Origin: Spartobacteria bacterium LR76
GTDB taxonomy: Bacteria > Verrucomicrobiota > Verrucomicrobiia > Chthoniobacterales > Terrimicrobiaceae
Assembly: GCA_003054655.1 (NCBI GenBank)
Contig: QAYZ01000014.1
Location: 434,001-498,000, forward strand
DNA length: 64,000 nucleotides
Reading direction: 5' to 3'
Translations under genes and position numbers: made by a program
Notes under the pieces: generated by a model
What the model was told of the DNA's origin: nothing
What the model saw: only the letters and a program-made list of their open reading frames with translations
Database searches by the model: none
In this document: positions 24,773 through 33,313 of the stretch, one piece after another
Layout of the letters: every line of letters starts with the position of its first letter
How positions within the stretch are numbered: the stretch's first letter is position 1

Positions 24773-26932
24773 GTGAAACGCGATTACACCATGTCTACTC
24801 TCCGGCAAGGTCGGGTTGATTCGGAGACACCCCTCTCTATCGGCGCTGGAGCAGAGTTTCCGCGCGAATCGGGGTGCCTTTTCTCTTCCGCTGAGGAGTT
24901 CGCCAGTTCCGCTGCGCCCTCTTCGGAGTTGCTTCCCTCCACCGAGGCCCTCTCGCTCATACAGACCCCGCGTTCTCTGGAGGCCATTTTCGCCAGCGGA
25001 ATCTCGGGAGCCGATCAGCAGGCCATCGACACTTTTATGAGTCTTGCCTGGGCTGCCGTGGCCTGGCGGCGCACGGGCGCTTTGCGGCTGGCGGAGATTA
25101 TCAAGGGCTGGGAACCCCTTCTGCAAACCCAGGAGCCGATGCGCATCACTGGCTTCGCCCTGGAGAATCGCGACCTGATGGTGGGACACGCCCTGCTGGC
25201 TTTTGCTATCATGGAAGATGTCCTGCGGGGTGTTTTTGACCCGGCTTTTGAGACAGCCTTGCGCCGGGCCTTGCTTTTCCAGGCAGCGCAAACCTATGCC
25301 GATCTCACCGATCGCGAGATCTTCCCAGCCTACTCCTACGAGCAGAACCACATGATCATCCCTGTTTGCGGATTGGGGATCGCTGCGATGTCCCTTGGCA
25401 GCGGAGGTGAGTCCGTTTCGTGGGGGAGCTTTGCCCGGGATTTTCTCACACGTAGTTTTGAGGTGATCGGGCAGGACGGCTGGTTTTTCGAGGGCGTGGG
25501 TTACTGGAATTTCACGATGCAGTTTCCGATCTGCTATGCGCTCGCTCTCAAGCAGACCACGGGAGAAAGCCTCTTTATGGAAGCCCCCTTCAAAAATGCC
25601 GGTCTTTATATCGCGCATATGGTGCTTCCCGACGCTCGGTTCGTTTTTGACTTTGCGGACTGGGGGCCGCGTGTGGAGCCGGATGGGACTGGGTTCCAGC
25701 CAGGATACGATCAGCCATGGCATTCGCAGCCAACGTATCTTCCACGTGCGCTGGTAAATGTCCTCGCCCGCGAGCAGGGGGGCGGCTTGTGTCGTCGCCT
25801 GCTGGCACGGCTGCCGATCAGCCGGTCGCCTTCCGCGCTGGACGCCTCGCTCTCGCTTCTGCTGCCGGAGAGCGCGGGGTGCGACGACAGCGGGACCGAG
25901 CCTCCCGTGTCGCACTATTTCCCCGATATGGAGGTGCTGCACTGGCGCGGCGGCTGGGAGGATCCGGGCGCGACTGCGCTGGCCTTCAAGTCCGGGCCCC
26001 CCGCCGGCCATCACCTGGCCCGCCTGTTGGAGTGCGATCCCGCCTGGCATCTGGAGCTTGGCCACGCTCATCCCGACGCGGGTTCTTTTCTCTTGTTCGC
26101 GCATGGTGTCTTCCTGGCGAACGACACGGGATACACAGGCAAAAAGGAAACCGCCGATCACAACTCCCTCCTTGTCGACGGCATCGGGCAGCATCGAGGC
26201 GGAACGCCATGGAGCACCTTCAACGCGAAGCCTTATCGTGAGTACGACCAGATACGCATGGAACACGTCTGGCATGGCCCGAGGGTGGCCGCTGCCACGG
26301 CGGTCTTCACCGCCGCCTATGATGACGCGCTCGAGCTCACGGATGTCCGGCGAAGCCTCATTCTCGTGGACGGCCGGTTCCTGATCGTTTCCGATACGCT
26401 GCGCTCGACGCTCGAGCATGAGTATGAATGGCGTCTCCACACCGACCGGGCTGCCATGCAGGCCGGGGATCGCCGCTTTGTCATGGAAAACGGTCCCGGT
26501 CGTCTCATTCTCGAAACCCTCGGCTCGCCGGTCGCGCATCGCGTCGCTCCTACGGTGGTGGAGACCGAGTGCTTTTCCCCGACTCGCTCCCGCCCGCAAC
26601 AGCGGGGTTTCCATCTCGCATTGACTTCGCCCCGCACCCGGGATTTTCGGTTTCTCGTCGCCGTGGGCATTCAATCTTCCGTCAGTTCCGAGCCGACATT
26701 CTCCGCCCGGCTTGATCCCAGCGGACGGATGGAACTCTCCGACGCTCAGGGAAGCTGTACGGTCTGGCTCGGCGGGGCGGGCAGTGAGGAACTCGACGGT
26801 GCCTACGCCTGCCATCTCCGAGACGCCGCGGACGGGACTCTTTTTGCCGGGATGCTCGGTCGCTCCCTGACTGCTCCCGGCTTGGCCTTGCGTTCGCCTG
26901 GAGGCGGATTTGAAAGCGTCTGTCGGGCCTGA
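24773..26932 (+). CDS. Heparinase II/III-family polysaccharide lyase
   Basis: 719 residues. The N-terminal alpha/alpha toroid includes YSYEQNHMIIPVCGLG and DGWFFEGVGYWNF, which supply the Asn/His/Tyr surroundings of the active site. The C-terminal beta-sandwich begins with LGHAHPDAGSFLLFAHGVFLA and TADHNSLLVDGIGQ, the heparinase II/III signature. Relatives cleave uronic-acid polysaccharides by beta-elimination (alginate, heparin, ulvan-like). No signal peptide is visible, so it may act on imported oligosaccharides. GTG at 24773 directly follows the previous stop; ATG at 24791 is possible. The PL family is not assignable by eye. Confidence 0.82.
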   Translation: MKRDYTMSTLRQGRVDSETPLSIGAGAEFPRESGCLFSSAEEFASSAAPSSELLPSTEALSLIQTPRSLEAIFASGISGADQQAIDTFMSLAWAAVAWRRTGALRLAEIIKGWEPLLQTQEPMRITGFALENRDLMVGHALLAFAIMEDVLRGVFDPAFETALRRALLFQAAQTYADLTDREIFPAYSYEQNHMIIPVCGLGIAAMSLGSGGESVSWGSFARDFLTRSFEVIGQDGWFFEGVGYWNFTMQFPICYALALKQTTGESLFMEAPFKNAGLYIAHMVLPDARFVFDFADWGPRVEPDGTGFQPGYDQPWHSQPTYLPRALVNVLAREQGGGLCRRLLARLPISRSPSALDASLSLLLPESAGCDDSGTEPPVSHYFPDMEVLHWRGGWEDPGATALAFKSGPPAGHHLARLLECDPAWHLELGHAHPDAGSFLLFAHGVFLANDTGYTGKKETADHNSLLVDGIGQHRGGTPWSTFNAKPYREYDQIRMEHVWHGPRVAAATAVFTAAYDDALELTDVRRSLILVDGRFLIVSDTLRSTLEHEYEWRLHTDRAAMQAGDRRFVMENGPGRLILETLGSPVAHRVAPTVVETECFSPTRSRPQQRGFHLALTSPRTRDFRFLVAVGIQSSVSSEPTFSARLDPSGRMELSDAQGSCTVWLGGAGSEELDGAYACHLRDAADGTLFAGMLGRSLTAPGLALRSPGGGFESVCRA

Positions 26933-26937
26933 CCGCC

Positions 26938-29769
26938 ATGCCGGAATCTGAATTTCCTTATCCCGAGGCCTGCTGGATCTCCTCGCCCGAGCAGGAGCAC
27001 GATGAAATCAACGCCCGGTTCGTCTTCGTGCACGACCTTGTCCTGACGGCGCAGGAACCCGTCTCCGTGGCGATCACGGCGGATTCCCGCTACTGGCTCG
27101 CGATCAATGGCGCACCCGTAGCCAGCGGTCCCGCGCGGGGTTATCGTGACCTGGCGTTTTTCGACACGGTGGATGTGTCCGAATTTCTCCGGCCCGGATC
27201 GAACCGCATCGAGATCACGGTGACGCATTGGGGTGTCGACACCTTTCAATATCAGCGGGGCGTCTCTGGCCTTCTGGCGGCGTTTTACTCCGGGGACAAG
27301 GTGCTGCTGCTTTCCGGCGAGGGGTGGCGTGTGCGGCGGGCCGTCGAGTGGTGTCAGCACGTGCCGCGCATCTCCATCCAGCAGGGCTTCGAGGAGCATT
27401 TCGACGCCCGGGTGGCCGCAGCGGTTCCGAAAACCGCTTGGCGCACGGCGATGGTGCGGGCCGAGACCTCTCGCACCCTGCATCCCCGGGCCACCGAAAA
27501 TCTCGTCAGGACGCCCCGAATCTTCCAGCGTACGGTGCTGATCGAGCGGCTGGCCCTGGCACCTTCCAGAGGTTGGTCGCTCCCGGTTCGCCGGCACTTT
27601 TCTCCGTTTCCTCGCAGCGCCAACCAGCATGGCATGGCGGGTGCGCTTGCGAGCCTTTTTTGTAGTGACTCTCCCACACGGCTCCGTCTCCACATAATCG
27701 GGCCGGAAGTACGGGTCTGGATCGATGGTGTGGAACTCGATATGATCGTCGACCAGGATTTGCGCATCGGTGAGCGCGATCTCGATCCGGGGGAGCATTG
27801 GGTCGGGATCGCCCTTTGCACTCCCTGCGATCACGCGGCCGACCTTGCCTGGTCATGGCACGGAGACGGCGTATGGCGCTGCCCTTTGCCCGGCGGTGGC
27901 AGGGACGATGTCTGGGTGAGCTCTGGCCCGCTGTGGTCGCGCGTGTCGGATACCAACTGTTTTATGCGTCGCGACGGTTCCGGTGACGAGGCCTATCTGC
28001 CGCCTTACGGTTCCGTGTTTTCCGCAGAGGAGCCCTTTCTTCGCGAGAGAGTTGCTTCCATGGCCCGCTGCCGGGATCTGCCAGGGTTTCTTGAGGCGGC
28101 CGGAACGAATGTCCGCATTCTCGGGGAGGACGATTTCTCCGAGGTCGACGCCTATCTGGCGCTTCGCACGGATGAGCCGCTGGAGGACGCTCCGGTTGAT
28201 TCCTTCGGCGTGTTGCCCGGTCCGCTGGGCTTTAGCGGGACACCTTGCCGAGTAATTCTCGATCTCGGTGGGATGAGTGTCGGCTATTTCGAGATGGAGC
28301 TTGAGTGCCCGAAGGGAACCATCGTGGATGGCTTCTTTTTTGAACATCTCGACGCCGCGAGCGGTGTTCGCATCCAGTATCTTCACCAGGACGGTGGCCT
28401 GGTCTATCGCAACTCCTTCCGTTACACCGCCCACGCGGGCGTGAATGTCTTCCATTCCCGGCAGCGGCGCGGCGGGCGTTATGTCCTGCTCGTTTTTCGC
28501 GGTCCGGCGCGGCTGCTCAAGGCCCGCGTGATCGAGGAAACATATCCGCCGCACGCCCAAGGCTCATTTCACTGCTCGGACGACCGGCTGAACCGCATCT
28601 ACGAGATCTCCCGGCGCACCCTGCTTCTGTGTATGGAGGACACGTTCACCGACTGCCCCACCTACGAGCAGGCCTTGTGGGTGGGCGACGCGCGCAACGA
28701 GGCCCTCTTCGCCTGCGAAGCATTCGGGGCTTACGATCTCGCCCGGCATTGCCTCTGGCTTGCGGCGCATTCGCTCGAGGAATCGCCTTTCGTCGCCTGC
28801 CAGTGCCCCAGCGGTTGGGATGTCATCATTCCCTCTTTTAGTTTCTTATGGGGCATTTCTGTCTGGGATGTTTTCTGGCAGACCGGCGACCGCGAGTTTC
28901 TTGGCGAGATGTTCCCTGCTCTCCGCGAAAGCCTTGCCATTGCGTTGCGGCGATGCACCGATCGCGGATTGTTCCGCGCGCCAGCCTGGAACTTCTTTGA
29001 CTGGACCTCCATCGACCAGGACCGGCAGACCGTACTGCATAATAGTATGCTTCTGTCTGGTGCTCTCGACGCGGCGATGAAGGCCGCGCGCGAGCTCGGG
29101 CGGGTGGATGACTGGCGGGACTTTTCCCTCTCCAGGGAGACGCTTGTCGCCGCAATCTCACAGCTATGGGACCCCGCGAAGGGAGCCTGGCGCGATTCCG
29201 TTCACGATGATGGCTCGCTGAGCGATGGGATCAGTCAGCACACATCCTTCCTCGCCTTGCTCCATGATCTCGCGGAGGGGGCTCAACGCGAGGCTGCCAT
29301 CCGCAACTGCCTCGCGCCCCCTGCAGCGATGACGCGCGTGGGCAGCCCTCACGCGATGTTTTTCCTGCTGGACGCTTTGCGCAAGGAGGGCTGCGGGGAC
29401 GGGGCGCTGGCGCTGCTGCGCGACTTTTGGGGGCGGATGCTCGACGCGGGCGCGGACACATTTTGGGAAATGATCCATCCTCCGGGCTCGCAATTTCCCA
29501 CTCGCAGCCATTGTCATGGATGGTCGAGTTCCCCGGTTTATCTTCTGCCTCGTCTGCTCTTTGGCATTGAGTGCATGGAGCCTGGCTGGCGCAGAGTGGT
29601 CCTCCATCCGGCCGCATACGGACTGGAGCATGCCAGCGCGCAGATCCACACTCCGCATGGCTTGCTTACTGTCGCGTGGGAGAAAGCTCCTGACGGTTCG
29701 CTCGACGTGCGATTCGACGCCCCCCCGGCGATCTCCGTCGTTGTCCAATCCTCAATCAACTCACCATGA
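26938..29769 (+). CDS. GH78-like alpha-L-rhamnosidase
   Basis: 943 residues. The N-terminal beta domain (FVFVHDLVLTAQEPVSVAITADSRYW...) and second jelly-roll match Bac_rhamnosid_N. The catalytic (alpha/alpha)6 barrel has TDCPTYEQALWVGDARNEALF, the GH78 counterpart of DCPQRDE..GWTGDA, and PAWNFFDWTSID. It ends with ADTFWEMI...HCHGWSSSP, then a short beta domain. It releases L-rhamnose by inversion. No signal peptide is evident, so it probably acts in the cytoplasm on imported material. It starts 5 bases after the lyase stop and overlaps the isomerase start by 4 nt. Confidence 0.87.
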   Translation: MPESEFPYPEACWISSPEQEHDEINARFVFVHDLVLTAQEPVSVAITADSRYWLAINGAPVASGPARGYRDLAFFDTVDVSEFLRPGSNRIEITVTHWGVDTFQYQRGVSGLLAAFYSGDKVLLLSGEGWRVRRAVEWCQHVPRISIQQGFEEHFDARVAAAVPKTAWRTAMVRAETSRTLHPRATENLVRTPRIFQRTVLIERLALAPSRGWSLPVRRHFSPFPRSANQHGMAGALASLFCSDSPTRLRLHIIGPEVRVWIDGVELDMIVDQDLRIGERDLDPGEHWVGIALCTPCDHAADLAWSWHGDGVWRCPLPGGGRDDVWVSSGPLWSRVSDTNCFMRRDGSGDEAYLPPYGSVFSAEEPFLRERVASMARCRDLPGFLEAAGTNVRILGEDDFSEVDAYLALRTDEPLEDAPVDSFGVLPGPLGFSGTPCRVILDLGGMSVGYFEMELECPKGTIVDGFFFEHLDAASGVRIQYLHQDGGLVYRNSFRYTAHAGVNVFHSRQRRGGRYVLLVFRGPARLLKARVIEETYPPHAQGSFHCSDDRLNRIYEISRRTLLLCMEDTFTDCPTYEQALWVGDARNEALFACEAFGAYDLARHCLWLAAHSLEESPFVACQCPSGWDVIIPSFSFLWGISVWDVFWQTGDREFLGEMFPALRESLAIALRRCTDRGLFRAPAWNFFDWTSIDQDRQTVLHNSMLLSGALDAAMKAARELGRVDDWRDFSLSRETLVAAISQLWDPAKGAWRDSVHDDGSLSDGISQHTSFLALLHDLAEGAQREAAIRNCLAPPAAMTRVGSPHAMFFLLDALRKEGCGDGALALLRDFWGRMLDAGADTFWEMIHPPGSQFPTRSHCHGWSSSPVYLLPRLLFGIECMEPGWRRVVLHPAAYGLEHASAQIHTPHGLLTVAWEKAPDGSLDVRFDAPPAISVVVQSSINSP

Positions 29770-30761
29770 AAAACCGCTACTCCGTCATCCTCGGCAATCT
29801 CGGCAACACGTGCGACCGCTTCCTGTCCAGTGGGTATAAAGAGGTCTTGCCCAAGCCGGAAATGATCCGAAAGGCGGCAGCCATCCCGGGTATCGAGGGA
29901 ATAGAGCTTGTCGGCACCTGGGACATTACCGAAAGCAATGCCCGCGAGATCAAAGCCGACCTCGACGCGGTGGGTCTCGCTTGCGTCTCGATCATCCCCG
30001 ACCTGTTTTCGCAGAAACGCTGGGGCCTCGGCAGCCTCTCCGCCAAGTCCGCCGACACCCGTCGACAGGCTCTCGAAGAATGCCGCACCGTCTCGCGCAC
30101 GGCCATGGAGATCGGCTGCCCGCTTATCAATCTCTGGCTCGGACAGGACGGCTACGACTATCCGCTCACCGCCGACTACCGCTCCCAGCGCGGCTGGCTC
30201 ACGGAGAACATCGCCACCATCGCAGCGGAGTTTCCCGATCTCCGTTATGCGCTTGAGTACAAGCCCAAGGAACCTCGCAATTTTTCCTTCCAGGCTCGTG
30301 CGGCGGATACCTTGCTCATGGCGTGCGAGACGGCATTGCCCAATGTCGGGGTGTGCATCGATGTCGGGCACGCTTTCATGGCAGGGGAAAACGTTGCCGA
30401 GTCCGCCGTGCTGCTCCAGCACCATGGGGAAAAGCTTTTCCACATGCATTTCAACGACAACTACCGTTCATGGGACGACGACATGATCGTGGGTTCCGTT
30501 CACCTCGTCGAGTACCTCGAGCTTCTCTTCTGGCTTGCTGAGACCGGTTACTCCGGGTGGTACTCGATGGACCAATATCCTTATCGCGAAGATGGCGCTG
30601 CGGCGGTGTGCGAGAGCGTGGCGCTCTTGCGCTCCCTGGAGGAATTGCTCACTCCGGAACGGCGCGGGCAACTTCGAGATCTCATCGTACAGGGAGACGC
30701 GACCCGGTCGACACGCTGGATGCGAGAGCTCCTTTTTGGCTCTCGCCTCCTGCCAGCTTAG
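29766..30761 (+). CDS. Xylose-isomerase-like TIM-barrel sugar isomerase/epimerase
   Basis: 331 residues of AP_endonuc_2 / sugar isomerase fold. Metal-ligand-type motifs are EYKPKEP (Glu), IDVGHAFMAG (Asp, His) and HMHFNDN (His, Asp), in barrel order. The EYKPxEP motif also occurs in L-rhamnose isomerases of the Pseudomonas type, which fits the GH78 enzyme encoded 4 nt upstream; I therefore infer conversion of L-rhamnose or a related sugar. A generic sugar-phosphate epimerase is the alternative. No signal peptide, so cytoplasmic. Confidence 0.8.
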   Translation: MKNRYSVILGNLGNTCDRFLSSGYKEVLPKPEMIRKAAAIPGIEGIELVGTWDITESNAREIKADLDAVGLACVSIIPDLFSQKRWGLGSLSAKSADTRRQALEECRTVSRTAMEIGCPLINLWLGQDGYDYPLTADYRSQRGWLTENIATIAAEFPDLRYALEYKPKEPRNFSFQARAADTLLMACETALPNVGVCIDVGHAFMAGENVAESAVLLQHHGEKLFHMHFNDNYRSWDDDMIVGSVHLVEYLELLFWLAETGYSGWYSMDQYPYREDGAAAVCESVALLRSLEELLTPERRGQLRDLIVQGDATRSTRWMRELLFGSRLLPA

Positions 30762-30773
30762 CCGCCAGTTGAC

Positions 30774-31475
30774 ATGAAGCGACTCTTCCGCCGCATCGAG
30801 GAAAAGGCCAGGGATGTCTCGCAGCCGCCGGTGACCATTGTCGCTTTCGGCGATAGTGTGACCCAGGGAGTCATGGAGCATCGAGTACTCGACAGCACTC
30901 ATGTCTATCACCGGTTGCTGCAGGATCATCTCGAGTCGTTCTTTCCGACGACTACTTTTTCCACGTTCAATGCCGGAGTCTCCGGGGACAGTGTTGCGAA
31001 CGCCCTTGGGCGTCTGGACCGTGATGTCTTGAGCCGCGATCCTGACCTTGTCCTGATCGCATTCGGTTTGAACGACTCGCTCCAGGGTGAAGGGGGACTT
31101 TCCGAGTTCTCCGCAAGCCTCGCCGCCATGATTCGCATCATAAAGGAGAAGACCGACTCAGCCGTGCTGGTGCTGACCCCGCCTTTCATGGCGCGCAAGC
31201 CCGGTCCACGCATTCACCCGGATCACCTGTCCATCGCCGATCGCATCATGGAAACACAGAATACCGGGATGCTCGCGCGGTACGTCTCCGCCATCAGGCA
31301 CGTCGCCGGGCAGCAGAATGTTCCGCTAGCCGATGTCCATCGCGAGTGGGAGCGCCTGGCCGGAAGCGGTCTCGATACTGATGTCTGGCTTATCAATGGC
31401 TTGAATCATCCCGATCCTCGCGGTCATCGGCTGGCAGCACACCTCGTCTTTCATACTCTGCTTTCGAACCGGTGA
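30774..31475 (+). CDS. SGNH/GDSL-family esterase
   Basis: 233 residues. Block I AFGDSVTQG (catalytic Ser), block II NAGVSGDS (Gly), block III FGLNDS (Asn) and block V GLNHPDPRGHRL (His) are present, although the Asp that normally precedes block V by three residues is Gly, with Asn before it. Likely a carbohydrate O-acetylesterase of the rhamnogalacturonan-acetylesterase type. No signal peptide. It is the last gene of the run starting at 19891, 12 bases after the isomerase. Confidence 0.85.
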   Translation: MKRLFRRIEEKARDVSQPPVTIVAFGDSVTQGVMEHRVLDSTHVYHRLLQDHLESFFPTTTFSTFNAGVSGDSVANALGRLDRDVLSRDPDLVLIAFGLNDSLQGEGGLSEFSASLAAMIRIIKEKTDSAVLVLTPPFMARKPGPRIHPDHLSIADRIMETQNTGMLARYVSAIRHVAGQQNVPLADVHREWERLAGSGLDTDVWLINGLNHPDPRGHRLAAHLVFHTLLSNR

Positions 31476-31518
31476 ATTTCGTTCATCTCCTCGAAGCAGG
31501 ATGCCGTGATTCGGAACG

Positions 31519-31534
31519 GCTCTTCTGTAAGAGC
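31519..31534 (+). promoter_or_regulatory. Operator copy 3
   Basis: GCTCTTCTGTAAGAGC is a perfect 6-4-6 inverted repeat carrying the same 14-base core as copies 1 and 2. It lies 51 bases before the ATG of the second PEP-CTERM gene, so that gene and those after it should start from their own LacI-controlled promoter. Confidence 0.82.
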
Positions 31535-31585
31535 TAATGGTCTCTTGTCTCTCCCAAACCTCCAACCTATTGAGATTACAACCCC

Positions 31586-32515
31586 ATGAAAATAAACACC
31601 CCCTCGACGTTAAGGATATCCCTCCTGTGCACCGTTTTGCTCAACGGTGTCCTATGCTCCCATGCCGCCACGGTCTACAGTTATCTGCCTGCCAGCGGTA
31701 GCTGGGGGACTGCGGCAAACTGGAACACCGGCTCCTACCCGAATGACACAAATGACTCCAGTGTCACCATCGGAAGCGGCAAGACCGTGAATGTGAACGA
31801 CGGGAGTTTTTCTGCCGGGTATATCTTTGTCGGCTCCAGCGGGGTGCTCACGGCCTCAGGAGCAGGTCACGGCCTCACCATTGGCAACACTGTTGGCGGC
31901 TCCGGGCAGAGCATCGCTCTTTCAGGCAATGGCGGTCGTTTTACCATCTCCGACGGAGCTGTCGTGCAGGGCGCGGGAACTCTGATCATTGGGGATGCGT
32001 CGACCCCGGGCACAGTGACTCATCCCCGGCTGGAGATCACGAAGGCGAGCGCGACTTTCTCAACGCTTCAATTCATCGGAGGCAACTCCAATGTCCAGGA
32101 CCAGGTGGTGTTGAACGAAGGCTCCAGCCTTACACTTGGCAGCATCACCACCGGCTCGGCCCAGGGCGGTTATCTGATCTTTAATGGTGGTGCCACCGGC
32201 TTCGGTTCTCTGGTCATTGGAGCTTTCGCTGCCAACAAGGTGGTGAATCTTCAGATAAACTCGGGATCCTATCTCGCCAACGGCAGCTTTACCCTCATCG
32301 ATGCGACCTCATGGTCGGGGGCATTCTCCTCCGTCCTGTTCGATGGATCGGCATATACCTTTGGCACCGATGTCACCGTGGGCGATCGCACCTGGAACAT
32401 CAACCGCGTGGGGAGCGATCTCGTCCTGAATGTCGTTCCGGAGCCTGCTACGTGGTGCCTTCTCGGGTCGGGAATGTTCGCCGTTCTTTACGGGCTTCGC
32501 CGCCGTCGGCACTAA
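31586..32515 (+). CDS. PEP-CTERM protein with autotransporter-like beta repeats
   Basis: 309 residues. Signal peptide (LRISLLCTVLLNGVLCSHAA). The body is Gly/Ser/Thr-rich, with WGTAANWNTGSYPNDTNDSSVTIG and repeated FTISDGAVVQGAGTLIIGD-like turns, the pattern of right-handed beta-helix or passenger-associated repeats. It ends VPEP, a hydrophobic segment (TWCLLGSGMFAVLYGL) and RRRRH, a complete PEP-CTERM sorting signal. It should be displayed on the cell surface after exosortase processing. Operator copy 3 precedes it. Confidence 0.85.
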   Translation: MKINTPSTLRISLLCTVLLNGVLCSHAATVYSYLPASGSWGTAANWNTGSYPNDTNDSSVTIGSGKTVNVNDGSFSAGYIFVGSSGVLTASGAGHGLTIGNTVGGSGQSIALSGNGGRFTISDGAVVQGAGTLIIGDASTPGTVTHPRLEITKASATFSTLQFIGGNSNVQDQVVLNEGSSLTLGSITTGSAQGGYLIFNGGATGFGSLVIGAFAANKVVNLQINSGSYLANGSFTLIDATSWSGAFSSVLFDGSAYTFGTDVTVGDRTWNINRVGSDLVLNVVPEPATWCLLGSGMFAVLYGLRRRRH

Positions 32516-32587
32516 CCTGGTTTGCGCCGTGCGGAAGTGCGCGGTGCTGAACGTTCGCAGAAATCTAAACGCGCAGAATTTCTATTG

Positions 32588-33298
32588 ATGAAGAACACAC
32601 TGGTTTATTTGGTCACCGCCTCCGTCTCCATGGGATGTCTTTTCGCCCAGGGATTCTCGGAAAACTTTGAGAAAGCCGCCGATGGTTCCGCGCTGGGCTC
32701 ACACAGCCTGGTTGGATGGCATCAGGATGGGAATGCATCGGAAAAGGGAGGTTTCTATACTGGCGAGGCGGCGTACTCTTCCGGCCGAGGGCTTCGGCTT
32801 GCTGAGCGCGAGACCTTTGCCGTCTTTCAGACAGAGAAACCATTCTGGACAAAAATCGATGGTGCCGCGTCGTTTTCGATGACCTTCCGCTTTACCGGGA
32901 AAATGCCCATCGACATTTGCCTGCATAACGGAAGCACTTCCTTCGGCTTCTATATTAGCATCAATAACCGGAAGGGAGAGCTTGTACTGTCGCAGGGCGG
33001 GGGCGAAAGTGCCTTCCGTGGCGATACGGCGGTTCATTCTCTGGCCGGGCTGGAGGAGGGCGTCTGGTATACCCTGGAGATACGGGATATCAACCTGGAT
33101 GCCGACCCGGCATCCGGGAAGATCTACCTTTATGAAGCCTCGTCTCCTTCCAATCTCCTGGTGGACGGTTTGAACATTGTCGCCTCCGGCAATCCGGCTC
33201 TCGCTGGTCTGCGTACCTTTGTGGTGCGGCGCTTCGGCTCGACGACCGACCTCCTGGACATCGATGATGTTAGTGTGAAGGCGGCTACTGCTCAATAG
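32588..33298 (+). CDS. Secreted lectin/LamG-like protein
   Basis: 236 residues from the ATG at 32588, where a signal peptide begins (NTLVYLVTASVSMGCLFAQ). The mature protein opens GFSENFEKAADGSALG and contains SFSMTFRFTG, GVWYTLEIRDINLDAD and LLDIDDVSV, the strand pattern of concanavalin-A-like jelly-roll domains. It has no PEP-CTERM tail and no recognisable catalytic residues, so glycan binding is the best guess. It lies between the PEP-CTERM gene and a large hydrolase, 15 bases before the latter. Confidence 0.65.
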   Translation: MKNTLVYLVTASVSMGCLFAQGFSENFEKAADGSALGSHSLVGWHQDGNASEKGGFYTGEAAYSSGRGLRLAERETFAVFQTEKPFWTKIDGAASFSMTFRFTGKMPIDICLHNGSTSFGFYISINNRKGELVLSQGGGESAFRGDTAVHSLAGLEEGVWYTLEIRDINLDADPASGKIYLYEASSPSNLLVDGLNIVASGNPALAGLRTFVVRRFGSTTDLLDIDDVSVKAATAQ

Positions 33299-33313
33299 AC
33301 CTTTTTCCCGATC

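Noticed and set aside
24527-26815. 762-codon open frame on the minus strand
   Set aside because: Antisense to the lyase gene; low-complexity Arg/Gly-rich composition without domains. High GC third positions create such long shadow frames.
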